64,000 nt of DNA from Paenalcaligenes niemegkensis (GTDB lineage: Bacteria > Pseudomonadota > Gammaproteobacteria > Burkholderiales > Burkholderiaceae_B), in contig NZ_JAKGCT010000004.1 of the NCBI RefSeq assembly GCF_022230885.1, positions 992,001 through 1,056,000 on the forward strand, given 5' to 3'. The position numbers were made by a program, and so were the translations under genes. Below are positions 37,102 through 48,725 of the stretch, one piece after another; position 1 is the stretch's first letter, and the number at the start of each line of letters is the position of its first letter. The notes beneath the pieces were generated by a model. It saw only the letters and a program-made list of their open reading frames with translations, was not told the origin of the DNA and made no database searches.

Positions 37102-38021
37102 ATCACGTCTGACCAATCCGCTGACTGCTTCACCGTTTTCCAGTGCATTGATTTTCTCTGAAAGCTGCCGCACAGTTTCCGGAATAATCGTCATTCCGGA
37201 AATATGCGGCGTAATTTGTATAGCTTCGTGGTGCCAAAAAGGATGCTCAGACGGCAACGGCTCGACGGTAAAAACATCCAGCAAGGCTCCAACAAGCTTT
37301 TTCTGCTCTAAGGCCTGGATTAAGTCATCGTCAATAAGGTGTCCGCCACGCGCCATGTTGATGAGATAAGCATCAGGCAAGAGCTTGCTGAAGGTGCGCG
37401 CGTTAAGAATCCCCTGGGTCTGATCCGTTAGAGGCAGCACGTTGATCAGAATACGCGTATGACTTAAAAACTCGTCAAAACTTTCGGCCCCGCTAAAGGC
37501 AGTAACGCCGTCGATATTACGGGGCGTGCGTGTCCAGGTAGATACCGGATAGCCCAGCGCTTTCAAGGCGTCCACCACATGCTGACCAATTACACCCAGC
37601 CCCAGCACCCCTACCGGATACTGCTCCCGATAAACAGGAGCGCTTTTCTGCCATTTTTTTCAGCACGGCTACGCTCATAAGGAGTAAAGCGCTGGGTGGC
37701 CTGGAACACGCCGTATATGGCGTACTCAGCCATCTGATACCCCATGCCGGCATCTTCCAGGCGATAAATCGGAAGTTGCTCGGGAAAATCAGACAGTTTT
37801 AAAGCATCTACCCCTGCGCCCAGATTAAATACCGCTTTCAAGGCTTTCTCTTTTTGAAACAAGCCCAGAGAAGGCTGCCAAACCACAGCATAGTCTGCCT
37901 GCTGCCCAGCACTTTGCTCATCCCACGACACCAGTACCCATGACGGATTCAGCTTACTGAAAGCGTCGATCCATTTTTGATTGATTTGATGCGATCCCGC
38001 TGCCACTACAACTTTAGGCAT
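37090..38021 (-). CDS. glyoxylate/hydroxypyruvate reductase A-like dehydrogenase (apparent frameshift)
   Basis: This is a D-2-hydroxyacid dehydrogenase, 310 residues after repair. The Rossmann motif is GLGVIGQHV; NVLPLTDQTQGILNARTF, NMARGGHL and TPHISGMT carry the catalytic Arg, Glu and His regions. One A is missing in the A7 run (37654-37660 on +). With it the frame reads AEKKWQKSAPVYREQYPVGVLGLGVIG. AAGGAGG precedes the ATG. It lies 10 bp downstream of the HerA-like gene. Confidence 0.9.
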
Positions 38022-38031
38022 TTAGGCCTCC

Positions 38032-39504
38032 TTAAGGCTTACTCTTTAACAACGAACCCAACACACCTCGTAATAACTTGGTGGTACCGCGCCTGGCTTC
38101 GGACTTGAGAACTGACTGTAACAAACCATCTTTTTTCCACCCCTGGGCCCCGTAGAGCCCAGTAAAAAATCACTGAGAAGAGCAGTAATGCCACTGGGCG
38201 CTGAACTGGACTCCCGCTGCACGGTTTCACTTGCACGTTGACTCAGCACTTCATAGGCTGACTCGCGATCTATCTCGGCGTCATATTTGAGGCCCAAACT
38301 GGAGGCTGCACGTATTTGACGCTTTTCCTCATCCGTAGCGGGGCCTATGCGACTGCCAGGCGCGTACATCCAGGCCTGCTGCGTCAGCTCAGGTATGCCT
38401 TTTGCATCGAGCATCGAGACTAGCGCCTCGCCTACGCCCAGATGGCTGATGGCAGCCTCAACATCCAGCTGTGGGTTAGGCCTCATGGTTTGGGCGGCTG
38501 TTTTCACCGCTTTTTGATCGCGTGGCGTATAAGCACGCAACGCATGTTGAATTCGATGTCCGAGCTGCCCCAGGATTGTCTCGGGTATATCGAGCGGATT
38601 CTGCGTGACGAAATAGATGCCCACCCCTTTGGAACGGACCAGCCGTACAACCTGCTCGACCTTCTCGACCAAAACCTTGGGCGCATCGCTGAACAGCAGA
38701 TGCGCCTCATCAAAGAAAAAGACAAACTTTGGCTTATCCAGATCGCCGACTTCTGGAAGACGCTGATAAAGCTCAGCCAGCATCCACAATAAAAACACCG
38801 CGTACAGCCGGGGCGACTGAATAAGCTTATCAGCGACCAAAACATTAATGATCCCCTTGCCCGTTGCGTCGGTGCGAATCCAGTCGGCAATATCCAGTGC
38901 AGGCTCACCAAAAAAGTTGAGCTCCTTCGGCCTCAAGCCGTAGCAAAGATCGCTGAATTGCCCCCACCGAAGCTACTGATACATTCCCGTACTGTGATCG
39001 CAGTTCGGTCGCGCGCTGGGCTACATGCTCAAGCATCGCTCTTAAATCTTTAAGGTCGAGAATCAGTTGGCCTTCGTCATCAGCCAGTTTAAAAACAATA
39101 TTGAGTACGCCCTCTTGTGTAGCGTTCAGCTCCAGCATACGCGAGAGCAAGAGCGGCCCCATATCCGAGACAGTGGCCCTTACAGGGTGTCCCTGCTCGC
39201 CGAACACATCCCAAAACACGACCGGATTTGCAGCAAAGATCGGTTCCGGCAGCTTAAGCTCTTGCAGGCGCGCACTTAACTTCGGGCTGCTTTCGGCGGC
39301 TCGCGATACGCCACTGAGATCCCCCTTGACGTCCGCAACAAATACGGGGACACCAAGGCGAGAGAAGGATTCTGCCAATAGTTGTAAACTAACGGTTTTA
39401 CCTGTGCCGGTGGCGCCTGTAATACAGCCATGCCGATTAGCCATGCCTGGTAGCAATGTAATTTCCGACTGTTGTCCTCGAGCGATTTTTATTGCGTCTG
39501 CCAT
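38032..39504 (-). CDS. HerA-like ATPase, YjgR/DUF853 family (two apparent frameshifts)
   Basis: This is a FtsK/HerA-type ATPase of 490 residues after repair. Walker A is GATGTGKT near residue 31 and Walker B is [14 protein letters not shown]. The A6 run at 38910-38915 has one base too many: with five, [17 protein letters not shown] is restored in register with homologues. The T6 run at 38131-38136 lacks one base: with it [36 protein letters not shown] follows to TAA at 38032. The two errors cancel in length. The physiological role of YjgR proteins is unknown. Confidence 0.88.
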
Positions 39505-39644
39505 AGCCCCGTCCCAAGTAATAAAATAGCTAATAATAAGGTGTTTAACCGTAGAGCCAAAGTGTAGTTCAGGCTAATTTTTCCGCACGGGTTAAAATAA
39601 CCAGTCAAACCTAAACCTCGTCATCTTTTAATTGGTAATTGTTT

Positions 39645-40376
39645 ATGGCCGGACATAGTAAATGGGCGAACATCCAACACCGCAAAGGGCGCCAAGATGC
39701 CAAGCGCGGAAAGCTTTGGACTAAAGTCATCCGAGAAATCACAGTCGCTGCTCGCGAAGCAGGCCCTGACCCTGACGCTAATCCCCGATTACGTCTGGCT
39801 TGCGAAAAAGCGGCTGCGGCGAACATGCCCAAAGATAACGTAAATCGAGCCATTCAACGGGGCGCAGGGGAAAGCGATGGCGCAAACTTTGAAGAGATCC
39901 GATTTGAAGGCTATGGTGTAGGCGGTGCAGCTGTGATCGTAGACTGTATGACCGACAACCGCCAGCGCACCGTTTCGGATGTACGCCACGCCTTTTCCAA
40001 AAACGGTGGAAACCTGGGTATTGATGGCTCTGTCGTGTTTCAGTTCCAACACTGTGGCCAATTTATTTTTGCGCCTGGATCCTCCGAAGAAAAAATCATG
40101 GAAGTCGCGCTGGAAGCCGGAGCAGACGACATTATTACTGATTCCGAAGGGCTTATTGAAGTAGTTTGCCTGCCTACGCATTATGCTGAGCTTAACCAGG
40201 CCTTTAACGATGCAGCCCTGGTTCCAGAAATTCATGGTGTAGTCATGAAAGCCCTGAACGAAACTGAACTCGAGGGCGATGATGCTGCTGTCATGCAAAA
40301 AATGCTCGACGCGCTTGAAAGCCTTGATGACGTACAAGAGGTTTTCACCACTGCCGTCATGGACGAAACCGAATAA
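39645..40376 (+). CDS. yebC: YebC/PmpR family protein
   Basis: This is a 243-residue YebC protein. The family was long described as transcriptional regulators; more recent work links it to relief of ribosome stalling. The N-terminus [27 protein letters not shown] is diagnostic, with [13 protein letters not shown] and [13 protein letters not shown]-like blocks. The ATG at 39645 is preferred over an in-frame TTG six bases upstream. It is the first gene of a long cluster to maf. Confidence 0.95.
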   Translation: MAGHSKWANIQHRKGRQDAKRGKLWTKVIREITVAAREAGPDPDANPRLRLACEKAAAANMPKDNVNRAIQRGAGESDGANFEEIRFEGYGVGGAAVIVDCMTDNRQRTVSDVRHAFSKNGGNLGIDGSVVFQFQHCGQFIFAPGSSEEKIMEVALEAGADDIITDSEGLIEVVCLPTHYAELNQAFNDAALVPEIHGVVMKALNETELEGDDAAVMQKMLDALESLDDVQEVFTTAVMDETE

Positions 40377-40425
40377 CAATTAACCTATGGATCACAGCAG
40401 ACCTTCGGGCCTGCGCATACTGACT

Positions 40426-41718
40426 ATGAAGCTACTCGTCATCGGCGGCGGCGGCCGTGAACATGCTCTCGCATGGCGTCTTGCCCAATCGCAACGGGTT
40501 AACACCGTATTTGTCGCCCCTGGCAATGGGGGCACCGCTACCTCTCCACGTCTAAAAAATATTGCTCTCACCGACGTGAATGCACTTGTGGACTTTGCCC
40601 GTTCAGAAAAGATTGCCTTTGCAGTAGTAGGCCCAGAAGCTCCACTCGCGGCGGGTGTGGTAGACGCTTTCCGCGCTGCCGGATTACGCATCTTCGGTGC
40701 CACGCAAGCCGCGGCACAGCTCGAAAGCTCCAAAGACTATGCAAAAGCTTTCATGGTGCGTAACCACATCCCTACTGCCCATTACGCTACCTTTACAGAT
40801 CCCGAGCTCGCCAGGCAATACATTCACGAACAAGGCGCACCCATTGTCATCAAGGCCGATGGGCTGGCGGCTGGCAAAGGTGTGATCGTTGCCATGCACG
40901 AACAGGAAGCGCTTGACGCCGTTAACGACATGCTCGGCGACGGCCGCTTTGGCGAAGCAGGTGCCCGGGTAGTCATTGAAGAGTTTCTCACGGGCGAAGA
41001 AGCCAGCTTTATCGTCATGTGCGACGGACAGCATGTGCTACCTTTGGCTACCAGCCAGGATCACAAGCGCTTAAAAGACGGTGATGAGGGCCCCAACACA
41101 GGCGGAATGGGCGCCTACTCCCCCGCTCCAATTGTTTCCCCCACCCTGCACAATCGCATCATGCGCGAGGTCATTCTTCCCACGACTCAGGGGATGGCAA
41201 AAGAAGGTATCCCTTTCTCTGGCTTTTTATATGCCGGCCTGATGATTGGCGACGGCCCCGATAATACCCGCAGCCTTAAACTGCTTGAGTACAACTGTCG
41301 CCTAGGTGATCCAGAAGCGCAGCCAATTATGATGCGCATCAAAAATGACCTCACCGAAGTGTTTGAACTTGCCATCGCAGGCAAACTCAACGAAGCACAC
41401 ATAGACTGGGATCGCCGTACGGCTCTTGGCGTTGTCATGGCTGCTGCCAACTACCCCGAAAACCCTCGATCCGGCGATGCCATTCAACAGTTGCCGGCCG
41501 ACTCTGAAAACTGCATGGTGTTTCATGCGGGAACCACGCTTAAAGATGGTCAGCTACAAACATCAGGCGGTCGGGTTTTATGTGTCACCGCATTAGGTGA
41601 ATCGATACGCCGCGCTCAAGATAAAGCCTACGCTGCCGCTTCTCAAATTCAGTTTGAAGGTAAACAATTTCGTACGGATATCGGCTGGCGTGCCATTCCT
41701 GGCTCCGACGCTTCGTAA
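40426..41718 (+). CDS. purD: phosphoribosylamine--glycine ligase
   Basis: PurD is an ATP-grasp enzyme of purine synthesis, 430 residues and intact. It begins MKLLVIGGGGREHALAWRL. Further blocks are KADGLAAGKGVIVA, SQDHKRLKDGDEGPNTGGMGAYSPAP and EYNCRLGDPEAQPIMMR. A longer frame from 40387 is rejected because the family starts at KLLVIG. Confidence 0.97.
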   Translation: MKLLVIGGGGREHALAWRLAQSQRVNTVFVAPGNGGTATSPRLKNIALTDVNALVDFARSEKIAFAVVGPEAPLAAGVVDAFRAAGLRIFGATQAAAQLESSKDYAKAFMVRNHIPTAHYATFTDPELARQYIHEQGAPIVIKADGLAAGKGVIVAMHEQEALDAVNDMLGDGRFGEAGARVVIEEFLTGEEASFIVMCDGQHVLPLATSQDHKRLKDGDEGPNTGGMGAYSPAPIVSPTLHNRIMREVILPTTQGMAKEGIPFSGFLYAGLMIGDGPDNTRSLKLLEYNCRLGDPEAQPIMMRIKNDLTEVFELAIAGKLNEAHIDWDRRTALGVVMAAANYPENPRSGDAIQQLPADSENCMVFHAGTTLKDGQLQTSGGRVLCVTALGESIRRAQDKAYAAASQIQFEGKQFRTDIGWRAIPGSDAS

Positions 41719-41739
41719 TTTAAGGGGTTACTTTTAGGC

Positions 41740-42644
41740 ATGAGTATTTCAGTATCTGATGTACGTGATTACTTTCTGGACCTGCAGCAACGCATTGTAG
41801 GGCACCTGGAACTGGCCGATGGCCGAAAGTTCGACTCCGACCAATGGGATCGTGCTGAAGGCGGTGGCGGCATCTCGCGCTATCTCGAAGAGGGAAACCT
41901 TTTCGAGCGGGCAGCGGTGCTGTTTAGCCATGTCAAAGGGAAAACGCTTCCTCCTTCAGCCAGCGTGCAACGTACTGAACTGGCGGGACGCCCTGGGAGG
42001 CCATGGGGGTATCGCTGGTTATCCACCCTCGCAACCCCTATATTCCCACCACACACATGAATGTTCGCCTCTTTGTTGCCCATCCGCGCAACGAAGACGA
42101 AGAGGCTGTATTCTGGTTTGGTGGAGGACTCGACCTCACCCCTTACTACCCTTACCTTGAAGACGCCACCCATTTCCATCAGAAATGCGCTGACGCTCTT
42201 GCCCCTTTCGGCGCTGATAAATACCCTACTTACAAAAAATGGTGTGATGAGTATTTTTACTTAAAACATCGTGACGAAACGCGTGGTATCGGCGGCATTT
42301 TCTTTGATGACTTAAACGTCGCCGGCTTTGAACAAAGTTTCGCCCTGGTAAGGTCAGTAGGTGATCATTTCACTAAAGCCTATATGCCTATTGTCGAGCA
42401 GCGCCGTCATTTAAAATATGGCGACCGCGAACGCGATTTTCAGGCCTACAGGCGCGGACGTTATGTGGAATTCAACCTGGTGTTCGATCGGGGCACGCTA
42501 TTCGGATTGCAGTCTGGTGGGCGAACCGAATCCATTTTACTGTCGATGCCGCCTATAGTGCGCTGGCGTTATCAATGGGAACCCGAACCCGATAGTCATG
42601 AAGCAAGCCTGGCCGACTTTTTAAAACCCAGAGAATGGCTGTAG
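41740..42644 (+). CDS. hemF: oxygen-dependent coproporphyrinogen III oxidase (apparent frameshift)
   Basis: HemF makes protoporphyrinogen IX precursors in haem synthesis. It is 301 residues after repair. [38 protein letters not shown] and [29 protein letters not shown] are diagnostic. One C is missing in the CCC run 41991-41993. With it [21 protein letters not shown] is restored. The nadD start overlaps its end by 10 bp. Confidence 0.94.
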
Positions 42645-43243
42645 AACGCATAGGCTTATTGGGCGGTAGCTTTGATCCAGTACATTTAGCTCATATAGAA
42701 CTGGCTCAAAATGCAGTAGAGTCGCTACATCTGGATCAGCTGCAACTGTTGCCCGCAGCCAATCCCTGGCAGCGGGCCCCCTTGGCAGCAACAGCAGAAC
42801 ATCGCCTTGCCATGCTCAAGCTGGCTAGTGCCGGTTACCCTAAACTGAGCATTAACACGAGCGAAATTGAACGTGGCGGTGCTACCTACACCATAGATAC
42901 ATTACGCGAGCTTCCGCCAGGCCCCGTATACTACTGGGTAATAGGCGCCGATCAACTGCAAAATCTGTGTTCCTGGCGAGATTGGCAAGAAATTGTCCAG
43001 CGCGTCGAGCTGGCTGTCGGGCGGCGCCCTGGCAACGAGCTCATTGCACCCGATTCCTTGCATAAACAGCTGCTACAGCTAAACAAGTCCTTACATTACC
43101 TAAGCTTGCCCCCGATATACTTGTCAGCCACCGAAATTCGCCGTAGGCTTGCGCAAGGGGCTGGTACAGAAGGCTTGCTAGACCCCTCAGTCGCTACCTA
43201 CATACAACACCATCGACTTTACCAACCCAACACTTTCCGCTAA
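42635..43243 (+). CDS. nadD: nicotinate-nucleotide adenylyltransferase
   Basis: NadD adenylates nicotinate mononucleotide in NAD synthesis. It is 202 residues and intact. [15 protein letters not shown] carries the nucleotidyl-transfer (H/T)xGH-like motif, and [13 protein letters not shown] is the second conserved motif. It overlaps hemF by 10 bp. Confidence 0.95.
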   Translation: MAVERIGLLGGSFDPVHLAHIELAQNAVESLHLDQLQLLPAANPWQRAPLAATAEHRLAMLKLASAGYPKLSINTSEIERGGATYTIDTLRELPPGPVYYWVIGADQLQNLCSWRDWQEIVQRVELAVGRRPGNELIAPDSLHKQLLQLNKSLHYLSLPPIYLSATEIRRRLAQGAGTEGLLDPSVATYIQHHRLYQPNTFR

Positions 43244-43258
43244 ACGGTCTACGACTAC

Positions 43259-43660
43259 ATGAATATAGAATCTCTACAACGCCTTGTGATTGACGCTCTT
43301 GAAGACGTCAAGGCACAAGACATCCGTGTTTTTGACACCACACACCTTACCGGTCTTTTTGACCGTGTCGTTATTGCCAGTGGAACCTCAAACCGCCAGA
43401 CCCGTGCACTGGCCAACAGCATTATCGAAGACGCCAAAAAGAACCAAGTGCACGTATTGGCTCATGAAGGTGAAGACACTGGCGAATGGGTGCTTATTGA
43501 CCTGGGTGACATCGTCATTCACTGCATGCAGCCTTCAATTCGTCAGTACTACAACCTGGAAGAGCTTTGGGGCGGCCGACCCGTAAAGGTCGATCTGCTT
43601 CCCCAGTCCACCCTCCCCATCGTGGGTGACGCTTTCAGTCACGACCACGACGACGAGTAG
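43259..43660 (+). CDS. rsfS: ribosome silencing factor RsfS
   Basis: RsfS binds L14 of the 50S subunit and blocks subunit joining in starvation. It is 133 residues. [38 protein letters not shown] and [11 protein letters not shown] are diagnostic. It lies between nadD and rlmH as usual. Confidence 0.95.
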   Translation: MNIESLQRLVIDALEDVKAQDIRVFDTTHLTGLFDRVVIASGTSNRQTRALANSIIEDAKKNQVHVLAHEGEDTGEWVLIDLGDIVIHCMQPSIRQYYNLEELWGGRPVKVDLLPQSTLPIVGDAFSHDHDDE

Positions 43661-43749
43661 AATCCCGGCCACCGTCGCAGCATCTGGGGCTAATTCTCCA
43701 CGCCTGTACTAAGTGCCCAGAACTCGCGCTCTACATTTATTTGTTGTTT

Positions 43750-44220
43750 ATGAAGATTTATGTCGTTGCGGTCGGTCACCGTATGCCCGATTGGGTTAAT
43801 CAGGCATGGGACGACTATGTACGTCGCATGCCTGCAGAATTCAGCATAGAACTAAAAGAAATCAAACCCGAAGCACGCACTACGGGTAAGACTCGACAGC
43901 AAATGATGCTGGCGGAAGCAAAACGGATTGATGCTGCCATACCTGAAAAGGTATGGCGTATTGCCCTGGACGAGCGCGGACGAGATCTCAGCACCGTAGC
44001 TCTGCGCGACCAGTTGCAGCAATGGCGGGATCAGTCGCTGGACATTGCTCTTATCATTGGTGGCCCAGATGGACTAGATCCCGCTCTTAAACAGCGCTGC
44101 CAGCAACAAATTCGCATTTCCTCATTGACTCTCCCCCACCCCATGGTTCGCGTAGTGCTGGTAGAACAGCTTTACCGCGCATGGTCTATGCTTAGCGGAC
44201 ACCCCTACCATCGAAGCTGA
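43750..44220 (+). CDS. rlmH: 23S rRNA (pseudouridine1915-N3)-methyltransferase RlmH
   Basis: This is a SPOUT methyltransferase of 156 residues. IIGGPDGLD and the C-terminal [26 protein letters not shown] are the family signature. The ATG at 43750 gives [16 protein letters not shown]. Confidence 0.96.
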   Translation: MKIYVVAVGHRMPDWVNQAWDDYVRRMPAEFSIELKEIKPEARTTGKTRQQMMLAEAKRIDAAIPEKVWRIALDERGRDLSTVALRDQLQQWRDQSLDIALIIGGPDGLDPALKQRCQQQIRISSLTLPHPMVRVVLVEQLYRAWSMLSGHPYHRS

Positions 44221-44231
44221 CAGGAGCCCTC

Positions 44232-45671
44232 ATGTCTAAACGTCGTACAAAAATCGTCGCCACACTAGGGCCTGCCTCTGATACCGAAGCTATTATCGAA
44301 AAGCTTATTCTCGCGGGTATGGACGTAGCGCGCCTGAACTTTTCACACGGCTCTGCCGAGGATCATCGTCAGAAGGCTTTCTTGGTACGGAAAATCGCCG
44401 CCCGACATCAGCGCTATGTGGCCCTGATGGGCGACTTGCAAGGCCCAAAGATTCGTATTTCGAGCTTTATAGACAAGCAGGTCACACTTGAAGCCGGGCA
44501 GGCCTTTGTCCTGTCTAATAACCATCCTGCTGATAAAGGCAATCGAGATATCGTCGGCATTGATTATCCGCCCCTGGTTCATGACTGTGCTCCAGGTGAC
44601 GAGCTGCTGCTTGATGACGGAAAAATCATCTTGCAGGTCGATAAGGTAGAAGACGACTCGGTCCATACCACGGTAATTGCCGGTGGAGAACTTTCGGATC
44701 ATAAAGGTATCAATCGCCGCGGCGGCGGTATCTCTGCACCCAGTCTGACTGATAAGGATCGCGAAGACATCACACTGGCCGCAGAACTTAAGGTAGATTA
44801 CGTGGCCGTATCATTCCCCCGCTATGGCAGCGACATGGGGCAGGCTCGTGAACTTATACAGCAAGCTGGCAGCAATGCCTGGGTCATCGCCAAAATAGAG
44901 CGGGCAGAAGCCGTAACCGATGATCAGGCCTTAGACAATATTATTTCGGCCAGCGATGGAGTGATGGTAGCGCGGGGCGACCTGGGTGTTGAAATCGGGG
45001 ATGCCCGGCTGGCTGGCATACAGAAACGCATCATCAAACATGCCCGTACCCTCAACAAGCTTGTGATCACCGCCACGCAAATGATGGAGTCCATGGTTTC
45101 GAGCACCATGCCAACCCGGGCTGAGGTATCAGACGTTGCCAATGCCGTATTGGATCATACCGATGCGGTAATGCTCTCGGCCGAAAGCGCGGCTGGCAAA
45201 TTTCCGGTTGAGGCTGTTGCTGCAATGGCCCGAATTTGCGTGGGCGCCGAGCAAGAGCCGGTTTCCATTACGTCCGGACACCGCCTGGGCGAGCGATTTT
45301 CACGATGTGATGACACGATTGCGTTATCGGCGATGTACGCAGCCAACCACTTCCCCGGTGTCAAGGCGATTATTAGCCTGACTGAAAGTGGACGTACGCC
45401 ATTGATCATGTCGCGTATTCGTTCTGGTGTACCCATTTTTTGCTTCACCCGTCATCCGCACACGCTTAACCGTGCCGCCTTATTTCGTGGTGTGTACAGT
45501 TTGCCTTTCGACGCCGCTACCTTGGATCCCGCTGACGTCAGTGATGCCGCCATTGCGCTGCTAAAAGAACAGGCGATTGTCAAAAGGGGCGACTGGATCA
45601 TTCTGAGCCAAGGCGACTTTCATAGCGATAGTGGCGGCACAAACGGAATGAAAATCTTAAAGGTCAAATAA
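44232..45671 (+). CDS. pyk: pyruvate kinase
   Basis: Pyruvate kinase makes pyruvate and ATP from phosphoenolpyruvate. It is 479 residues and intact. RRTKIVATLGPASDT at the N-terminus, AKIERAEAV with the catalytic lysine, and VMVARGDLGVEIG are diagnostic. It lies 11 bp after rlmH. Confidence 0.97.
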   Translation: MSKRRTKIVATLGPASDTEAIIEKLILAGMDVARLNFSHGSAEDHRQKAFLVRKIAARHQRYVALMGDLQGPKIRISSFIDKQVTLEAGQAFVLSNNHPADKGNRDIVGIDYPPLVHDCAPGDELLLDDGKIILQVDKVEDDSVHTTVIAGGELSDHKGINRRGGGISAPSLTDKDREDITLAAELKVDYVAVSFPRYGSDMGQARELIQQAGSNAWVIAKIERAEAVTDDQALDNIISASDGVMVARGDLGVEIGDARLAGIQKRIIKHARTLNKLVITATQMMESMVSSTMPTRAEVSDVANAVLDHTDAVMLSAESAAGKFPVEAVAAMARICVGAEQEPVSITSGHRLGERFSRCDDTIALSAMYAANHFPGVKAIISLTESGRTPLIMSRIRSGVPIFCFTRHPHTLNRAALFRGVYSLPFDAATLDPADVSDAAIALLKEQAIVKRGDWIILSQGDFHSDSGGTNGMKILKVK

Positions 45672-45676
45672 AAACG

Positions 45677-46288
45677 ATGCTCGTCACCCCTTTGCTGCTG
45701 GCTTCAGCCAGTCCTCGTCGACACGAACTGCTTAAGCAGATCGGAATCCCCCACCAGGTGATACTCGTACCCCCGCCACCCGGAGCAGATGAGCCTAGAC
45801 TTCCCAACGAGACCGCTATTGCCTACGTCAGGCGTACCGCTTATAACAAAGCCACCCAGGCCCTCGCACATTTAAGCCCCGGAGCCCCGCCAACAGAACA
45901 GGCCATTCTATGTGCCGACACTACGGTGGAGCTTGATGGAGATATTTTGGGAAAGCCAGCAAATATGACCGATGCCGCAAGAATGCTTCACGCTCTTTCA
46001 GACAAATCCCATCACGTACATACCGCCATAGTCCTGGCCGTCGAAGGCAGGTATTATCAGGCTTTGTCAACGAGCAAGGTCAGCTTTAAACGACTAAGCA
46101 ATCAGGAAATTACCGCCTACTGCGCTAGTGGCGAGCCCTTTGGAAAAGCAGGAGCGTATGGCATTCAGGGCAGGGCCGGAGCCTTTGTCCGTAACCTAGA
46201 GGGCAGCTACAGTGGTGTTATGGGCTTGCCGCTGTACGAAACCTGCCAGTTGCTCAGTCAGGCCAATCTTTTACAGAGTTCGGATTAA
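45677..46288 (+). CDS. maf: Maf-like nucleotide pyrophosphatase
   Basis: This Maf protein of 203 residues hydrolyses non-canonical or pyrimidine nucleoside triphosphates. LASASPRRHELLKQIGI is the N-terminal signature. The catalytic stretch reads AILCADTTVELDGDILGKPANMTDA. Subtype assignment is not attempted. It ends the cluster; an inverted repeat overlaps its stop codon but lacks a T-run. Confidence 0.92.
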   Translation: MLVTPLLLASASPRRHELLKQIGIPHQVILVPPPPGADEPRLPNETAIAYVRRTAYNKATQALAHLSPGAPPTEQAILCADTTVELDGDILGKPANMTDAARMLHALSDKSHHVHTAIVLAVEGRYYQALSTSKVSFKRLSNQEITAYCASGEPFGKAGAYGIQGRAGAFVRNLEGSYSGVMGLPLYETCQLLSQANLLQSSD

Positions 46289-46326
46289 CTGCATCCGAAC
46301 TCTGTATAGCACTAACCATTAATCGT

Positions 46327-47700
46327 TTAAAAGCTAAGCAAAGGGGCCATGTGCGAACCTGCAATGGCTGCGAACTCATCAAGTGTCATGGCCCGGCCAT
46401 TGAGCACCACACTCCGATCAGCACCGTTATAGCTAAGATCAAACTCTGCGGTATTGTTGGCGTAGGTAATTAACTGCTGCTCGCTGAGCTGTTTCACTTT
46501 TTCATCGAAGATTGTTTCCACCAGTGCTGACATAAAACCCGCTTCGGAACCCATGATCGCCATCACCATATCGCGTGATACGCTTGCCGATAAATTCAGC
46601 GTTTCAAACATTTCCTCTGTGGGTGCATTTTCTTGAGTAGTCTTTAACACCGTCGTGAAATCGACCCGGGTTTCCCCTCCACTATTACGCCAAATAAATG
46701 GACTTACACTTAACTCTGGCTTGGCCACCAGCAACTTGCGCAGCAGAGGTTCAAGCACATCAATATTTTCTTCTGCCTTCTCAGAAAGGGCACCGATCTC
46801 TTTGAGCACAGCGTAATCAATATGCTTGGCGTATGTGCCCAGCTCGAAACTACCCATCGCCTGCTGGTTTAGTTTTAGCTCGGCCAGTCGATACGTTAAG
46901 CCTGCATCAATCAGTTCACCATACTGACGGCCTTCGCCATCAACACTAAAATTATTTATTGTTATGTTTGTGCCAAAGCCAGAGTTAATTTCAATACTGT
47001 CGACCTGAGCGTCATATTGATTTTTAATTTCGCCATTGGCCTCAGCACTATTGCCTTTAAAACGAATATTATTAAAAAATACGGAGTCTTCACCTTGGGC
47101 AGACTTCACAACCACCGAAGGCAAGCTGCCGTGCCCGGAGTTATTGGCAATGTTTTTCCCTACCTTGAACTGCATCGTGGTTTTTGCGACCTCGACCACA
47201 AGCTCGTCGTTGCTGAAGGCCAGAGGAGCAAAGGCCATGTCGGAGTCCATACTGCCATTGAGGTGATATACCGTCTCAGCAACAAAAGGATTTTCACCAT
47301 TGGCTGCATTAAACCAAGGCTCTGCGTCAGTTGTCTTTAAAAGCTCGGTCTGGCTATAACTTAGCACCGGAGCAAACTTGCCTGATGCTACGGCCGCCGC
47401 AGGCCAGGGGCCATGGTAATAGGTATCCTGAAACTGAAAGTCAACCGCATCGGCGCCAACCTTGGCTTCCAGCTGATAAATGGCTACCGATTTAAACAGC
47501 TCGCGCTCAAAGCCAAGAATATTCAATTTGGCAAAATCACCCGAACTTTCAGTATGAATTTGCTCATGCAGCTTTTCGTTAACGCTTGCAACCTGAGCCC
47601 GCACTACATCTTCGGTTTTGCTGCCCACGTAAGCCGTGGCCGCCACATAGACCACACCTAAGGCAACCACTGTTCCCAGCGCAACTAGTTTTTTATTCAT
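46327..47700 (-). CDS. YdgA/DUF945 family protein
   Basis: This is a 457-residue protein with an N-terminal membrane anchor or signal (residues about 5-25, LVALGTVVALGVVYVAATAYVG). The rest is a long beta-rich periplasmic domain. Length and pattern match DUF945 (YdgA). Its role is unknown. The gene stands alone, convergent with maf. Confidence 0.85.
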   Translation of the reverse strand: MNKKLVALGTVVALGVVYVAATAYVGSKTEDVVRAQVASVNEKLHEQIHTESSGDFAKLNILGFERELFKSVAIYQLEAKVGADAVDFQFQDTYYHGPWPAAAVASGKFAPVLSYSQTELLKTTDAEPWFNAANGENPFVAETVYHLNGSMDSDMAFAPLAFSNDELVVEVAKTTMQFKVGKNIANNSGHGSLPSVVVKSAQGEDSVFFNNIRFKGNSAEANGEIKNQYDAQVDSIEINSGFGTNITINNFSVDGEGRQYGELIDAGLTYRLAELKLNQQAMGSFELGTYAKHIDYAVLKEIGALSEKAEENIDVLEPLLRKLLVAKPELSVSPFIWRNSGGETRVDFTTVLKTTQENAPTEEMFETLNLSASVSRDMVMAIMGSEAGFMSALVETIFDEKVKQLSEQQLITYANNTAEFDLSYNGADRSVVLNGRAMTLDEFAAIAGSHMAPLLSF

Positions 47701-47819
47701 AAATAACCTTAACGACGATCACAGACCGCCAGCAGTAAAGAGAAAAGCGAATAATCATAACTAAAGATACAAACATCATGCTTAGAGTTAAAGATCCTGA
47801 GCGCACAAGTTGTATATTT

Positions 47820-48681
47820 TTATGACAGTGCTTTAATAATTTGAGAAACATCGCTCTGCGCTAAACCTTGCTTGCTGGCCAGGCGATAAAGTTGCTGAGC
47901 CGTATGGCTGACGGGCATGGCAGTGGCATTAAATTGCGCCAGTTGCGCCGCAGCGTCGAGGTCCTTGAGCATAGTAGCTACAGTAGCGCTTACCGGCACA
48001 TCGGTACTACTCATTTTTGGTACAAACAACTGCAATAAAACTGAGTCGGCCCACCCGCCAGCCAAAGCCTCGTTAAGTAAACTCGCATCGACGCCTTCAT
48101 CTTTGGCCAGACGCATAGCTTCGGCAATGACAGCAATGGTTGAGGCCACTATCGCCTGATTGCACAGCTTGGTAGTCTGTCCCGCACCGTTGCCACCCAT
48201 GTGCGTGACGCGCTGGGCATAAGACGCCAAATAAGGACGCAGACGATCGATATCAGCAGCGTCGCCCCCGGCCATAATTGCGAGCGTTCCGCTCTCTGCT
48301 CCACCCGTGCCTCCGGACACAGGCGCGTCTACCCAGGCTGCTCTGGCTTTAGCCTTTAAGCGAGCGGCGTACTCTTGGGTGATTTTTGGCGGAATTGAGG
48401 CATGATCCACAAAAAGGGCCATCGTGCCGTTTCCGTCGCTGAGACCTTCGTTACCAAATACCAGATCGTGTACAGCTGCCGCATCATAGACACACGAAAA
48501 CACAATTTCGCACTCTGACGCAAGCTCAGCCGGGGTACGTGCAACGCTGGCACCTTCTTTTTGCAACGATTGCGCCTTTTTCAATACTCCGGTTCCAAAC
48601 AGTAACCGGATGACCATCGAGTACTAAACGACGGGCCATTCGTGAGCCCATTAAACCCAAACCGCAAAACCCAATACGCAT
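47820..48681 (-). CDS. NAD(P)-dependent beta-hydroxyacid dehydrogenase (apparent frameshift)
   Basis: This is a 3-hydroxyisobutyrate/tartronate semialdehyde reductase-type protein, 286 residues after repair. The N-terminal Rossmann motif [32 protein letters not shown] and [11 protein letters not shown] (catalytic Lys) are diagnostic. The T5 run at 48577-48581 has one base too many. With four, [26 protein letters not shown] joins cleanly. The start is ATG at 48681. The substrate is uncertain. Confidence 0.88.
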
Positions 48682-48725
48682 GATTGCTACCCTATGCCCA
48701 TAAAAGATGGAATGCTGATATAACC

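Noticed and set aside
46274-46304. 12-bp inverted repeat over the maf stop codon as a terminator
   Set aside because: The stem is perfect (CAGAGTTCGGAT and its complement) but no T-run follows on either strand.
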